A DNA stretch of 64,000 bases from Ryuthela nishihirai (Eukaryota; Arthropoda; Arachnida; Araneae; Heptathelidae): the NCBI GenBank assembly GCA_038380435.1, contig JAWZYU010000008.1, forward strand, positions 77,886,020 through 77,950,019, in the 5' to 3' direction. Shown here piece by piece: positions 1 through 12,430 of this stretch (position 1 is its first letter; every line of letters begins with the position of its first letter). The notes beneath the pieces were generated by a model, which did no database searches, was not told where the DNA came from, and saw only the letters and a program-made list of their open reading frames with translations. The translations under genes and the position numbers were made by a program.

Positions 1-1370
1 TTGAAACCATCATGAATGTAAGACTTAATATTATTTAGAAAAAGTTTCCTTTTTATACAAATATATCAAATGGTTTCTATTAATAATATTAAAGGTACTA
101 AAATATTGATTAATAAAGGAGTTCCACAAGGATCTATTTTAGGACCTATTTTATTTTTAATTTATATAAACGATTTTTTTATCAAAATTTAAAAGGAAAA
201 TTAATTTCATATGCTGATGATAAACACTTTGTTTTTAGATATATACGAAAGAAGTGGTCACTTGTTTACAAATTAAATTATTTACAAAGAAAGAAATCAG
301 CATGATTTATTTCTTAATATTCATCGTGATTTAAATATTATTACAACTTGGTTTAAGAAAAATGGATTAAAAATTAACTCTGATAAAACATGCTTTATGT
401 ATTTTTCACTCAGCCCAACAACTTTTTTAAATAAATTACAACTTCATAGAATGCATTGTATCAACAAACTTTTCGTGTGAATGCCGTGAAATCAAACAAA
501 TTAAAACTACAAAATATTTGGGAGTTTTAATAGACAGCGATTTGAAGTGGAAATCACATGTTAATATGATAGTAAATAAAATATGATTTTACTTAGTCAA
601 ATGTACCATTTAAGAAACATTATCTCTGGAAGATTTTTATTTACTCTTTATTTTGCTTGGATACAATCTCTTTTAAAATATGATTTGAACAGCTGGGGCG
701 GGTACTTAGATGAATATTATTGAATGTGTTAATAAAGCACAATATAAATTCTTGAAAGTTATGACATTTCATAATAAAGTCTATATGACTAAAGTTATTT
801 ATGATTATAAAATTCTTAGTTTGAGATACTGCATATGTATAGTACAGCTGTTTTTATTTCTAACAATTTAACATTTTTACAGGTTAAATGTAAAGAGTAT
901 GCTACTCGTCAATCTGACCTTTTATTTGTAATCCCTAAAGTAAAGAAAGAAATGGCTCATAAGCACTGTTTTTAGCTCCTAGAATATTTAATTCCTTACC
1001 TAATGTAATTAGAAATGAACGTTCATACAGTGTTTTTAAATTTAAAGTTAAAAATTTTATTACTACTGCTTCAAATATTGATGATTACTTTAAAATTATA
1101 CGATAATATTTTGTTTTTAACATAATGACACACATTTTTTGTCACCAAAAACATTTCTCTTATGTAATAATTCAATTTGGCCTTCTAAACGAGCAAATTG
1201 CTCAAAGGTCTGCTAATACGTAACTTTTATTTTATTTATTTTGTTTCTACTTTATTCTTTTTCTGACTTGCGCTAATATTGATTTCTGTTTGTATATGCA
1301 AGTTTTTGTATTGTTTTCTTATTTTGTTCTTATTAATTAAATAAAAATAATAAATAAAAATAAATGAACA
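1..1370 (+). pseudogene. Decayed non-LTR retrotransposon RT (jockey/CR1-like)
   Basis: A broken reverse transcriptase runs into the window from the left. GVPQGSILGPILFLIYIND is readable at about 121-180 and a YADD-like active site at about 210-222. Further frames show TTWFKKNGLKINSDKT, the usual RT thumb region. Frameshifts and stops are frequent. The tail is an AT-rich stretch ending in AATAAA-type repeats near 1370. It lies downstream of the last CUB exon in gene orientation. The clade is a guess from the GVPQGSxLGP motif. Confidence 0.65.
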
Positions 1371-2095
1371 GTACTGATTTAGATAAAATGCAGTATAGGA
1401 GACAGAGTTTTTTGAGTGATAAGGATATACAGTTTATTTCTGAAAGAAGTGGCTATAGGGTGGAGTTGAATCAGAATTCTACTGATATTATTTGGTAGTG
1501 TTAAAAGTGATCTTAATAATTGTTTAAATGATCAGTAAAATGCTGATAAGAACATTTGATAAGAACAATTTGGCTTGATAACTTGGCTTCTAAAGCCCAG
1601 AAAGCTGCTGGAGAATAAAATAACGAGAGTTGCAAGATATATCAAATACTTTAGGTAGGGAAACACACATTGGTATACAAGGATTGAGAATGAACAACAA
1701 ACTTATATAAGATTAGATTTTCCTCATGTCAAGATAGGCTAAGCATGTCAAAAATATATTGAGCAATGTTTTTAATTCTGCTCGCATTGTTTGCAATAAA
1801 TGAATGCAGGTGAATTACTTCGTTTTAGGATTGATCTTATTTCATGATCTCATATTATTTTAACTAATTTTAAATTAAAACTACCACAAAATACCAGTGG
1901 TAAAAGAAATCACATCTAAAATACTTAGATATGGGTATGAATCTGTTTTCAAATGGTTGACTGCAATGTTGAATGTTTTCAAAAATAAATATATTTTTCC
2001 AAGGTTTTAATAGAGGTATTTTCATTTAAATCGTAGGAAAGGGTGTGGCGATGTTCAAAATATGCTACATTAGTAATAAATACGTTGCAACCAAC
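1371..2095. other. No gene seen (gene-orientation downstream intron)
   Basis: AT-rich intronic DNA with frequent stops in all frames. It contains the first bases of the intron after the CUB V second-half exon (donor at 2094-2095). Confidence 0.6.
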
Positions 2096-2309
2096 CTGTC
2101 ATATATGTAGCCTTGAATCCCATTCTACTTCCAGAATAATCAGACTTGAATACCACGTACATCCAGTTGTTAGTTGATAGAACAGGATCTGGAATTTCAT
2201 TGCCACAGAACTTTCCCAACATCGGCGAAGACGTGTTGTATCCATCGAAAATGATCACCCAGTCGTTATAACATTGCTCGATTCCTTGCAGGTCGAAATC
2301 ATTAAACTC
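2096..2309 (-). CDS. CUB domain V, second-half exon
   Basis: This 214 bp exon encodes EFNDFDLQGIEQCYNDW, then IIFDGYNTSSP, MLGKFCG, FKSDYSGSRMGF and ATYMT plus one base of Gly. The acceptor is TTTGTGTCAG/GAG and the donor is ACAG/GTTGGT. Phase 1 out means at least one more first-half CUB exon should follow beyond coordinate 1 on the minus strand. NTS is a potential N-glycosylation sequon. Confidence 0.87.
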
Positions 2310-2418
2310 CTGACACAAATTAAACAATCATAGGATATTAATAAGAATATACTAGAAAGGCAAGAAATCATAACTGAACATAACTGGAAATATTTGCATG
2401 TATATATTTTGTTTAATA

Positions 2419-5300
2419 AATGTCATCATCATCATCATCATCATCCTCAAGCAGCCATGGGCTACGGAGGTCCAACCAGACCGTGCAATTTAGTTCTCCA
2501 AGCAAGTCTATCCTGAGCTACATCTACTGCATCTGGCCACTGCACACCAATTCTAACAAGGTCCTGTTTGACATTGTCTGCCCACCGCATCCTATGTCTC
2601 CTCTTCTTTCTGAGGCCTTTAGGCACACTGTTTATAACCCTATTTGCCAATCTATAATTATTCATACGGGCAACATGGCCAAACCAACATATTCTCTCTG
2701 CACAATATGCTGCTTAAAGGAGGTTGCAAACTCCTTTGCCTAACCTCATCATTAGTTACAAAGTTGAACCATATAATGCCCAAGATACTGCGTAAGCATC
2801 TGGAATTAAAAGCATCTAGTTTCCTGTTATCTTGTGTACAAAGTGTCCAGGTTTCACTACCATAACTAACCCTAGAAAGAACCAAACTATTATACAGTCT
2901 AATTTTAGTCTTTAGGTGTATACGCCTATTTCTCCACACTCTCCATAGATTCTTAAAAGTCCCGGCAGCAATCCCTATTGGTCTGTTAATCTCATGCCGC
3001 ACATCACCATAATCTGTTACATAGCTCCCAAGATAATTAAGCTGTGACACCTGCTCAAGACTGCAACCATTCAGATTAACTGAATCACAGCCTGCCTGAC
3101 CAATTTTCATCACTTTAGGTTTCTCTCTGTTTATAACCAAACCTACTCTACTACCAGTTTCATCAACAGCTCGAATGAAAGAGTTCATCTCATCAACATC
3201 ATTTGCCAAAAGGGCTTAATCTTCAGCATAATCTAAATCAGAAATTTTCGTATCTCCAGTCCATTTAAGGTCAAAATCATTCCCTTGAAGTGAATTTCGC
3301 ATAACATAATCAATAACCAAGCTAAAGAGAAAAGGAGACAAAATGCACTCTTTCGAACACCAGAAGTAATGCTAAACCATTTGCTACAAGCCTTACCAAC
3401 TCTCACACACGACTCGGTGTTATTATAGACAGTTTTCATTATGTTAACTAACTTGTCAGGTATACCATATGATTTCCCAATCAACCACAAAACCACAAAT
3501 TATGACGATCAACAGAGTCGAAAGCCTTTTTGAAATCAACAAAGCTAGCAACCAAAAGTTTCTGAAACTCTAAACATTTCTCAAGAATCTGCCTAAGTGA
3601 AAATATCTGATCCACACATCCCCTACCACTTCTGAATCCACATTTCTCATCACGCAATTGACTGTCAACCAGATTCTTAATTCTATTAAGCACAATCATG
3701 GAAAGAACTTTACCTGGAACAGAGAGTAGGCTAATACCCCTATAGTTATCACAAGAACTGCGATCACCTTTTTTGAAAATAGGGATAACAATAGCTCTGG
3801 TAAAATCCTTAGGAACCATGCCTTTATCATAAAAGATATTCAAAATTTCAGTCATCCAAGTGGTAACCGAAACATTTCCAGCTCTAAGCATTTCGGTAGT
3901 AATTTCATCTACCCCTGGGGATTTATGAGGTTTAAGTTTAGAAACAGCCAAAATAGCTTCAGAATGTGTTATAGGGCCAACATTAAAGCCATCAATGCAT
4001 TTATCATCATTGCAAACAATGGGAATAGAACTAACCGCATTGTTTAGAATATCACTGAAATGCTCAGCCCACCTAGCCATAACAGAATCTTCATCTTCTA
4101 TAACCTTACCTTGTTTATCCTTCAATCCCTGTATACCTGTCCGTTTTCTACCACACAAAACATTAACTATCTGGTACAGCTCTCTGCTGTTTTACTGTCT
4201 AACTGCTTCCTCGGCTTTGTCAGCCAAACCATCAAGCCAAGGATTCTTATCAGCAGCTAACTGATCTTTTACACGTTCATTAAGTTTTCTCTAATGCTTT
4301 CTATTAGGACTAGTAGGGTATTGATTATGAACATTCCTGCAGTTCTTTCTTTCCGAAATAAGCTCAAGTGCCTTATCACTCAGATAATTCTACTTCTTCT
4401 GCTCCTTTTTTCCTAAAAGAGTACTGTTAGAGTCCAAAAAAGCCTGTTTAAAATGATCCCATTCTTCCTCAACTTCAGTAGTAAGCATACCATGACTGTC
4501 ATAATGACTAAGTAACCTATCATAGTAAGCTTCGGCTATAACTGGGTGTTTCAGAACTTGAGTATTAAAAGCAAATTTTTTAACCCTAGCACAACACTTT
4601 TTAAGTTTAAGTTGCAAGACACTTTTAACAAGGTAATGGTCAGATCCAATTTCAGCTCCCCGATATGACCTGGTATTCCTAACAGAACTAGCCCATTTGC
4701 TGTTATTTTTTAATATATAATCAATCATATTCTTATGCAGCCCATCTGGTGAAACCCATGTGTACTTATGATGTCTCGGTGTTTGTAAAAAGTGTTAGTT
4801 ATTCTCAATCCATTAATTTTATTTACCTGTAGGAGACGTTGCCCATTGTCATTGCAGCTACCAATACCAAAAGTGCCTATCACTCTTCCCCAAAGGTCAG
4901 AGTCAGTACCAACTTTGGCATTTAAGTCACCTTGAACAAGGATAACATCTCCTTTCTTGACAGAATTCAAAACATTCTGAAGATGTCCGTAAAACCTACT
5001 CTTCTCATCCTTATCAGCATCCTCAGTGGGGGCATAACAGCAGATAACATTCAAGTCTTTAACGCTTGACTGAAATTTTGCTGTAAGGAACATTTCATTA
5101 ATGCACTCATATCCTAGAAGAGCATCACTAGCGTGTCTGCTGAGAAGCAGACCCACGCCTTGGTGATGCTTATTGTCGTCCCTCCCTGAAAAGAGAAATT
5201 TAAGATTATTTTTAAGAATCTGACCTTTATCTGTCCATCTGGTCTCTTGCAAGGCGAGAATATCTAAATTATAACGGTGGAATTCTTGTGTGAGGAGATA
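2419..5300 (-). mobile_element. RTE-like LINE, nearly full-length but broken
   Basis: The order on the minus strand is endonuclease then reverse transcriptase. Endonuclease motifs are LALQETRW near 5255, QGDLNAKVGTD near 4930 and GSDHYLV near 4640. RT motifs include IPIFKKGDRSSCDNYRGISLL near 3775, GFRSGRG near 3640 and SFVDFKKAFDSVDR near 3510. The active site reads YAED followed by a stop near 3215 instead of YADD. The C-terminal part carries YGSETWTL and a KMRWAD-like basic end. The 3' end is a GAT-repeat tail (plus-strand TCATCATC at 2419-2443), as in RTE-type LINEs. Frames break at about 4727, 4158-4390, 3481 and 3230. Clade assignment is moderate. Confidence 0.8.
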
Positions 5301-5635
5301 CCCAATTCAACCTAACTAAAAAGCTGCCGCAATAGTTTTTGGCAATAAACATAATGTGATAATATTACGAATTAACTGTACGATAAAAGTAGAGGTTTTC
5401 TTTTTAATAAATTTGGCCTTTTTCTTCTCATATCATCTAAAGTGAACACATTAAAATTAAATGCAAACTGAAAGAACAATAAATACAAAATGCAAGCAGA
5501 GGAACAATCAGAGAAAATACACCACCCTAACAAACAAAACATTTCTATGTAATCACGGTGTATCTAATTTAAATACCCTATAACGTCTAAAATATGCATT
5601 AAATGTAAAAATTGTAGGTGATGACAAATTAAAGA

Positions 5636-5829
5636 TCATCCGAGTGGTTAGCGCGCTTGGCTACTGATCTAAGGGACCTGGGTTCGAGCCCCGGATAAGG
5701 CATGGTTGTATGTGTTGTTTTTCTGCTGAGGTCCTGCCACCCTCTCAGACCTTCTACTATGGCATATAAACTGACAGGTTCCTGTCAGATCTCTGTGGCA
5801 AGCAGCTGCTTGAGGGGGTATTTTTTTAA
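5636..5829 (+). mobile_element. SINE-B
   Basis: This family has a tRNA-like head of Ser/Leu type (A box-like CGAGTGGTTAGCGCG, B box GGTTCGAGCCC), a body of about 120 bp and a 3' end AAGCAGCTGCTTGAGG followed by GTATTTATTTA-like repeats. This copy has a T-run tail. Confidence 0.85.
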
Positions 5830-6138
5830 TCAAATGCATTTGAACAACCATTTTCAATAACAATCTATCACGATTTAAAGAATTATGCAAGTTAGAATAT
5901 TTGCAAAGAGCAATGCTTCTTCAAATGTTACCTCAGAAATTAAATAAAACATAAATAAAAAATATTGTCTCAAACCATTTAATAAAATAAATACATATTT
6001 TAGAAGTCTGGATAAAAATTATTTCAATATTAATCAAAACTATTTTTTATAAAACAAGTTCAATTAGTGTTAAACATTGAGTCTTCTATTACTCATTAAA
6101 TACTTTAGGAATATTATTGAAAATGTAGATTTAAATAG

Positions 6139-6350
6139 ATGGCCGAGTGGTTAGCGCGCTTGGCTACTGATCGAAAGGACCTGGGTTCGATCCCCAGGTC
6201 CCTTAGATCAGTAGCCAAAGCATGGCTGTTTGTGTCGTTTTTCTGCTGAGGGCCTGCCATCCTCTCAGACCTTCTACTATGGCATATAAACTGACAGGCT
6301 CCTGTCAGACCTCTGTGGCAAGCAGCTGCTTGAGGGGGTATTTATTTAAT
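6139..6350 (+). mobile_element. SINE-B with snap-back head
   Basis: After the B box the sequence turns back. Bases 6195-6217 are the inverse of 6161-6183 (21 of 23 match). The body and tail then continue normally from CATGGCTG. Confidence 0.85.
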
Positions 6351-6426
6351 TTTAAAATATGAACAAAAAAAATAAAATTTTTAAAAATAAAAAATGAAAT
6401 ATTAATTAAAATATGAATAAAAAAAC

Positions 6427-6512
6427 TAAAATATGAATTTAATGGAAATGTGACTGGATATGAATCTATAATTCATCTTCAGTCACATATTTCCATTAAA
6501 TTCATATTTTAG
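6427..6512. repeat. Inverted repeat, about 30 bp arms
   Basis: AATTTAATGGAAATGTGACTG faces CAGTCACATATTTCCATTAA with a spacer of about 23 bp. It may be a small MITE; no TSD recognised. Confidence 0.75.
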
Positions 6513-6658
6513 AGATTATCAAGCTTCGAATATTTTGGTAGGACAGCTTATAAGGAAATATATTCTGTAATCAGAAGACAGAAACCTAAAGAATAATCTA
6601 AACACTACCATATTTTTTACATCTGCAGATAATAGAAATATTCGAAATATTTTCTCAC

Positions 6659-6786
6659 CATTTTGATTATTCGTCCAGGAGTTGTGGTGAAAAGCCATTC
6701 GCATTCTGCATTGTTGGGGTAATTATTGGGGAAATTTGGACTCATAATCTGACCAAATGGATTTGTGATGAAATACATACAGTTAC
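6659..6786 (-). CDS. CUB domain V, first-half exon
   Basis: This 128 bp exon reads GNCMYFITNPFGQIMSPNFP, then a turn, CEW and a final RIIKM. The acceptor is CTATTATTGCAG/GT and the donor is ATG/GTGAGAA. Phase 1 in and 0 out. It joins in frame to the exon ending at 2309, and the joined strand reads IIKMEFNDFDL, a canonical CUB core strand. Confidence 0.86.
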
Positions 6787-7129
6787 CTGCAATAATAGAA
6801 AAGGACGGCACTAAAAATCGGTGGAATATTTATATACAAAGTAGATTTACAATATTTAAATTACTAATTGATAATATAATGATAAACCTCTCTTAAACAG
6901 CTGCTTGTCAGAGAGATCAGATGGAAAGTAAAAGATTTCAAATGATGGCAGTTTATTAATATGATATATTATAGAGAAGATCTGTGAAAAGGTGAGACAT
7001 CAGCAGAAAGAGAATACAAAGAAACTTTCATGTTTTATCTGGGCATAACTACAGTTTTCAGAATTTCTTACAATTACAAGGTCACTGACTTTTGACTTTT
7101 TGCACTTGACTCTGATTCACGGCAGGCTA

Positions 7130-7960
7130 CCTCGCCTAGCCACACACAAATCTTGGCCGAAAAACACACATATTCCCTAAGCTGAATTCTTATCCCGGTC
7201 GGAGCCTGATCTCCGACATGTAGCACGCTCTAAAGCAGAAGAACCAAGGAACAAAGTAGTTCCACGTAAAAGAGTCAATAGTGAGACGTATGCTGTTGCT
7301 GATCTCCCTTGCTTTTTCACTGCCTGCCAATGTATGACCGATGGTCCTTAAATACCCTCAAATCCGTTCCAAGGAATCTTCAAACTTCGCTTCGTAGTAA
7401 AAAAGGGTAGGGGAAAACAGACTCGCATCATCTGACCATTACCCGTCCCACCAAGGCCAGAAAATAAAGCAGATATCACCTGACCAAATTCTGTGTATGA
7501 TATATCCGTCCAAATGATGCACTCTTTGAAGAAACTGAATCACCAAAACACGTCACAATTTGGCTGTCCACATGTTAATGATGAACTGTCAACATGCACA
7601 GTCCAGCGTGTTTTCCACCACACACTTGATAATCATCGCGAAAGTTTGCGATGTTTATTTGGCCGGGCACTCTGCTGAATTGTTACACCTCCAGCGGGGT
7701 TAAATGGCTCAACGAGGCTGAGCCCACCTCTCGGGACTCAGAATCTGACTGGGGTACATACGTGTTCTTGTCCCCTTTCCCAAGTATCATCCTGAAATCG
7801 GCTGCAGTTACCCTTGCCTAAGCGTCGACATCCTCGAATCCGCTTCCAAGAAATCGAGCAGTAACTTTACCTCCTATGCGCGAAACAACTGTCGAAGCCA
7901 CGACATTGTCTTCAGCCGAGCTAGTCTTCGGAGCCTACTGTAAACCCTTTGTGTGCTCGC
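7130..7960. other. GC-richer unassigned block, possible LTR-element remnant
   Basis: This block is less AT-rich than its surroundings and not shared with other repeats here. On the minus strand, a purine-containing stretch CCCCGCTGGAGG is followed by TGTAACAATTC at about 7689, which could be a polypurine tract next to the TGTAACA start of an LTR. No matching LTR end or pol domain was recognised, so this is a weak suggestion. Confidence 0.25.
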
Positions 7961-8460
7961 CGCGCATGCACGAATGAAGGAAGGCATTTCCCAAGCCAAA
8001 AAATAGCAATTTCTTCGAAAGAGGTAAGCTTATCTTTTATTTTGCACTTCACACTGCCCAACAAACGGACAGTAATATTTTTCTTACCTGATTTTTTCAT
8101 TTTTAAAAATAATCGTTTAAATTTACATTTTTTACTATTGTTACCCCTCTCCATGTTGATAACTTCATTATGTATGAAATTATTTTCTGCACATGTTTTC
8201 CTAAAATTCATTTGTTATGGCTTTCGCAAATAAAAGAAGCCGCTTAAATTTACTGTTATTAATCTTATCTCCCTCTTGATGCTCCTTACTTCAGCATCTG
8301 GAAAATTACTTTTCTTTATATTACTTCTTGAAAATCTTCTCTTATGGCTTTCATTAAACTCCACAGAAGTCTTATGTGAGCTGTCTTTATCTATAGGCAG
8401 CAAATTGATACCAATTGTACTAATCTTATTCCTACTAAAACGACTTCCCCGTGTATTCTT

Positions 8461-8836
8461 GGGGTGGGGGTAGCTCAGTCGGTAGCGCGTCAGGCTCGTA
8501 ATCTGTAGTTCCCAGGTTCGAGTCCCAGCTGGATCAGCGTTGAGATTTATCTCCGCAAAATTCCCCGCCCTGCCCACGGTCAGTAGGGGACACCGATGGG
8601 CTTGGAAAGTCCGTCGATGGGACGTTAAGCCGTGGCCCCGTGTGCGGGAGAGCCATACCCTGTACACGTTAAAGAACACGCTGGATGGCCTTGACGGGAG
8701 GCTACCATCTGTCTCCCAACAGCTGTTCCAGTGGGTCCCCTCCCCCAACCTTCTCTGAGCCTTCGGGGTCCATGTGACCTGGCCATTTAGCCCATGGTGT
8801 GCAAAAAAGTGCCGCTCAGAGGTAAAACAACCCAAC
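8461..8836 (+). mobile_element. SINE-A, full length
   Basis: It shows the family layout. A tRNA-like head has pol III A box (TAGCTCAGTCGG) and B box (GGTTCGAGTCC). A body of about 300 bp and a 3' end GAGGTAAAACAACCCAAC follow. The head resembles an elongator Met-type tRNA, with CTCGTAA in the anticodon loop. The body is collinear with the other copies. No convincing TSD found. Confidence 0.9.
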
Positions 8837-10226
8837 ATCCCCTATCTGCATTTTTGTTCTGCAAAGGATGTGGTGTGGTGAAAATATCGTTCACCATCCC
8901 TCTATTCTCCATATAAAATGTACATTCCTAAGTATAAAGAATACAAACCACAAAAAATCAGATTTAAATCTAGTTTTACCATTAACCGTATTCAGTTGCC
9001 AATGCTCATCTCTGCAGAGCAGAGATGACTCGTTGCAAATGACGAGACCAATCGACTCAGAAAATGCATATAACATACCATCCTATCCTGTACCTATCTC
9101 AGAAACCTCACTCTACTAACACCAATCTTTAAAAGATGTCTTAAATTATATTGAACTCAGCATGGGTCCAGAGCATTTGATTAAAGGTACCTAATATATT
9201 CACTCAAAGCATGTCAAGATATCGGAGAGTTGAGTGGTCGTATAAATCATCATAGACTGTACGATATATACAGCACATTTATTATTCACATAACTAGAGT
9301 ATTTACAATAAATACTCTAGTGGTGTCTGGTGGTGGGGAACGGACCGGCATCATCTCATCATTACGCATTTATCAGTATCTAAACACGCTAAACATTCGT
9401 AATTAACCATCCATATTCAATAAACGTATTTCACTATTAATCACCATGTATTTAATACATATTAAATCCTTATTTTCAAAATAAATTTCGAATAGAAAAA
9501 AATAATATTAACGAAAAACGATCTTTGCTTTATATATATATATAATACTTTTTGAATCGCAATTGCCCTAATGCGTGACTTTTCCAATATTTTTGCAGAG
9601 AAGTGTATTTTAAACTACAATGACCTAAATATCATGGATTTATTTTAGAGTAGTTGATTAAAATACACTTCTCTACCAAAATATTAGAAAAGTCTCGCAT
9701 TAGGGCAATGGGGATTCAAATTAGAAACTTCATATCTTGAAGATCTAAATCTTCAATTTCAGCAATGTTCTTTCAGTATTTAATGAGTTATTGAACTTGA
9801 AAATTTTCACATTTAAAATCAGCCAGTCGCAGGAATTGATCTTGAAAGCCAATCAAAATCAAGTAATAATTATTCTATCAAGCAGTTTACTGAAGTAATT
9901 GTGTATTTAAAAGTTCTCGTAATAATTCGTTAAATTTTCATCAATTTTAGTGAACATTAAAGAAGAATTGCTACTATTAAATATTGGAGATGTAATAATT
10001 ATTTAAATACTGAACGAAAATTGCTGAAAATCAAGGTTTTAAATGGATCTGATTTAGATCTTTATTTCTCTTCATTTCATTCCAATAAAAAGTTCATTGT
10101 TCAAGATCTCAAGTTTCTAATTTCACTCTTCATTGATCTAACGAGGAAATTGTCTAATATTTTGGTAGGCAGTGTACTTAGTATAGATTTACAAAGTGAT
10201 TTATGTCGAAAGCGAAGCAATTACTT
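8837..10226. other. Intronic, only the 9551-9720 palindrome
   Basis: AT-rich with a short TA run near 9533-9545. CTAATATTTTGGTAG at about 10153 echoes the palindrome arm. No coding signal. Confidence 0.5.
9551..9720. mobile_element. Palindromic MITE-like element
   Basis: Two arms of about 63 bp (9551-9613 and 9658-9720) are inverted copies with few mismatches, outer end TTTGAATC and core ATTGCCCTAATGCG. The spacer is about 44 bp. No coding sequence. The family is unknown; no TSD is clear beyond A/T-rich flanks. Confidence 0.6.
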
Positions 10227-10611
10227 GGGTTCGGTTGTTTTACCTCTGAGTGGCACTTTTTTGCACACCAAGGGCTAAATGGTCAGGTCACATGGACCCC
10301 GAAGGCTCAGAGAAGGTTGGGGGAGGGGACCCACTGGAACGGCTGTTGGGAGACAGATGGTAGCCTCCCGTCAAGGCCATCCAGCGTGTTCTTTAACGTG
10401 CACAGGGTATAGCTCTCTCGCACACGGATCCACGGCTTAACGTCCCATCCGACGGACGGCGGCCTTTCCAAGCCCATCGGTGTCCCCTACTGACCGTGGG
10501 AAGGGCGGGGAATTTTGCGGAGATAAATCTCAACGCTGACCCAGCTGGGACTCGAACCTGGGAACTACAGGTTACGAACCTGGCGCGCTACCGACTGAGC
10601 CACCCCCGCCC
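10227..10611 (-). mobile_element. SINE-A, full length
   Basis: Minus-strand copy with intact head (box B at about 10550) and tail at 10227. It directly abuts an older, more diverged SINE-A at 10612. Confidence 0.88.
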
Positions 10612-10936
10612 AAATGGCCAGGCCATAAGACCCCAAGGGTTCAGAGAAGGTTGAGAGGAGATCCACTGGATAGCTTTTAGGAGACAGATTGTAGCTTCCC
10701 ATCAAGACCATCCAGAGTGATTTTTACACAGTAGAATATATGACTCTCATGCACATGGTACGATACTTAATATCCGATTTAGTTGACGCGGGCTTCCTAG
10801 GCCTATTAGTGTTCCTTACTGACTGTGAGAATGACGGACAGTCTTGGAGAGATAAATCTCAAAGCTGACCCAGATGGGACTCGAACATGTTAACTGCAGA
10901 AGACGAGCCTGACGCGCTACCGACTGAGCCACCCCA
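10612..10936 (-). mobile_element. SINE-A, old diverged copy lacking the 3' tail
   Basis: It aligns along its length to the family, but with many substitutions and small indels. It lacks the last 45 bp of the 3' end. It is much older than its neighbour at 10227. Confidence 0.8.
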
Positions 10937-11217
10937 GTTCTTTCAGTTTAGTAAATATGAAGTCTCAAGAGATAGAGTTTCGATCCATAAGTGAATCAGT
11001 AAATTGTCGTAATATTTGACACGAGATTTATTTGATTGAGGTGAAGTTGCAAAATATTTCTCAGACTGGTGTCATTTTGATGAGTTTTCCAAAATTCCCT
11101 TCATAATTGCAAATAACTATACTTAAAAATAATAAGTTAAAATTCTAATGAACCTTTCTTAAACAGACCATGACATCATCAATTCAGATTACATTATTAT
11201 GTTTTATCACAACTAAC

Positions 11218-11431
11218 CTCTTTTGTTTTTTGCCTTGAATCCCTGTCCTTCAACTGAACCATCAGAATGAAACACCATGAACATACTATTACTAGATGAT
11301 ATCGTAGGTTGAGGCAATTCGCTTCCACAGAATTTGCCAAGCATCGGTGAGTCTGTAGTGTTGCCATCATAAATTGCTACCCAATCGTAGCGACATTCGT
11401 CGTCAGGCTGTAGGTCGAACGTTTCAAAATC
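11218..11431 (-). CDS. CUB domain IV, second-half exon
   Basis: This 214 bp exon encodes DFETFDLQPDDECRYDW, then VAIYDGNTTDSP, MLGKFCG and HSDGSVEGQGF. The acceptor is TTTTGTAG/GAT and the donor AGAG/GTTAGT. The domain ends KAKNKRG in place of the usual aromatic-x-Thr-Gly, so the last beta strand is unusual. NTT is a potential N-glycosylation sequon. The exon has no methionine-led reading frame of its own long enough to stand out, and was found by its CUB motif and splice sites. Confidence 0.85.
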
Positions 11432-11484
11432 CTACAAAAGAAAGATGAGAATATAAGCACATTTAACCTCATTATTGGAGAGGC

Positions 11485-11872
11485 TTGGGTTGGGTTGTTT
11501 AACCTCTGAGCGGCACTTTTTTGCACACCATGGGCTAAATGGCCAGGTCACATTGACCCTGAAGGCTCAGAGAAGGTTGGGGGAGGGGACCCACTGGAAC
11601 AGCTGTTGGGAGACAGATGGTAGCCTTCGGTCAAGGCCATCCAGCGTGTTCTTTAACGTGCACAGGGTATGGCTCTCCCGCACACGCGGCCACGGCTTAA
11701 CGTCCCATCCGACGGACGGCGGCCTTTCCAAGCCCATCGGTGTCCCCTACTGACCGTGGGCAGGGCGGGGAATTTTGCGGAGATGAATCTCAACGCTGAC
11801 CCAGCTGGGACTCGAACCTGGGAACTACAGATTACGAGCCTGGCACGCTACCGACTGAGCCACCCCCGCCCC
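11485..11872 (-). mobile_element. SINE-A, full length
   Basis: Young copy with complete tRNA-like head and tail, close to the consensus, lying 54 bp upstream of the CUB IV second-half exon in gene orientation. No clear TSD. Confidence 0.9.
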
Positions 11873-12270
11873 AATCATTTGGCAAACCACTTATAACAAC
11901 TTGCGAGAAAGGCGTGGTTTGTGCCAATTCTGAGACTACTCAAAGCAATACCACTTAAATATCAGTGACTGCAACGCCATCTTAAGGTCATTTTTGAAAT
12001 CTCAGTCTTTACTAAGACATCCCGTAAGCTCCACCTTTAACGGTATCTTTGGACATCTAATTGCTTATTAAATACATAATTCAGTGAATTATGTTAGTTT
12101 CAGTAATGTGTGCCTTATTAGTTGGTTTACATCAGTGAAGTTGGTTTACATCAGTGAACAAATTACTGTGAGGCAAGAAATTTGAAATTGATTTATAATA
12201 ACAGTGCAGTGTGAAGCCAATGACGCAAATGTGACTTTCCTACGAAAGTTGTCTAAAACAATACGTTGCT

Positions 12271-12430
12271 ATTAATGGAGCTATATTATATATATTAATG
12301 GAGCTATATTATATTTATATTAATGGAGCTATATTATATATATATTAATGGAGCTATATTATATATATATATTGATGGAGCTATATTATATATACATTAA
12401 TGGAGCTATATTATATATTGATGAATCTAT
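12271..12430. repeat. Minisatellite, about 25 bp unit, six copies
   Basis: The core AATGGAGCTATATTATATAT recurs at 12274, 12297, 12322, 12347, 12373 and 12399 (spacing 23-27 bp). Length differences come from variable TA runs. Confidence 0.9.

Noticed and set aside
2420..2743. Ser-rich plus-strand ORF
   Set aside because: It is the antisense of the LINE 3' end; the serine run is the GAT/TCA repeat tail.
8470..8540. Functional tRNA gene with CGT anticodon
   Set aside because: The tRNA-like sequence is the SINE-A head. The anticodon and acceptor stems pair imperfectly, it runs straight into the SINE body, and the same head recurs at over 20 loci.
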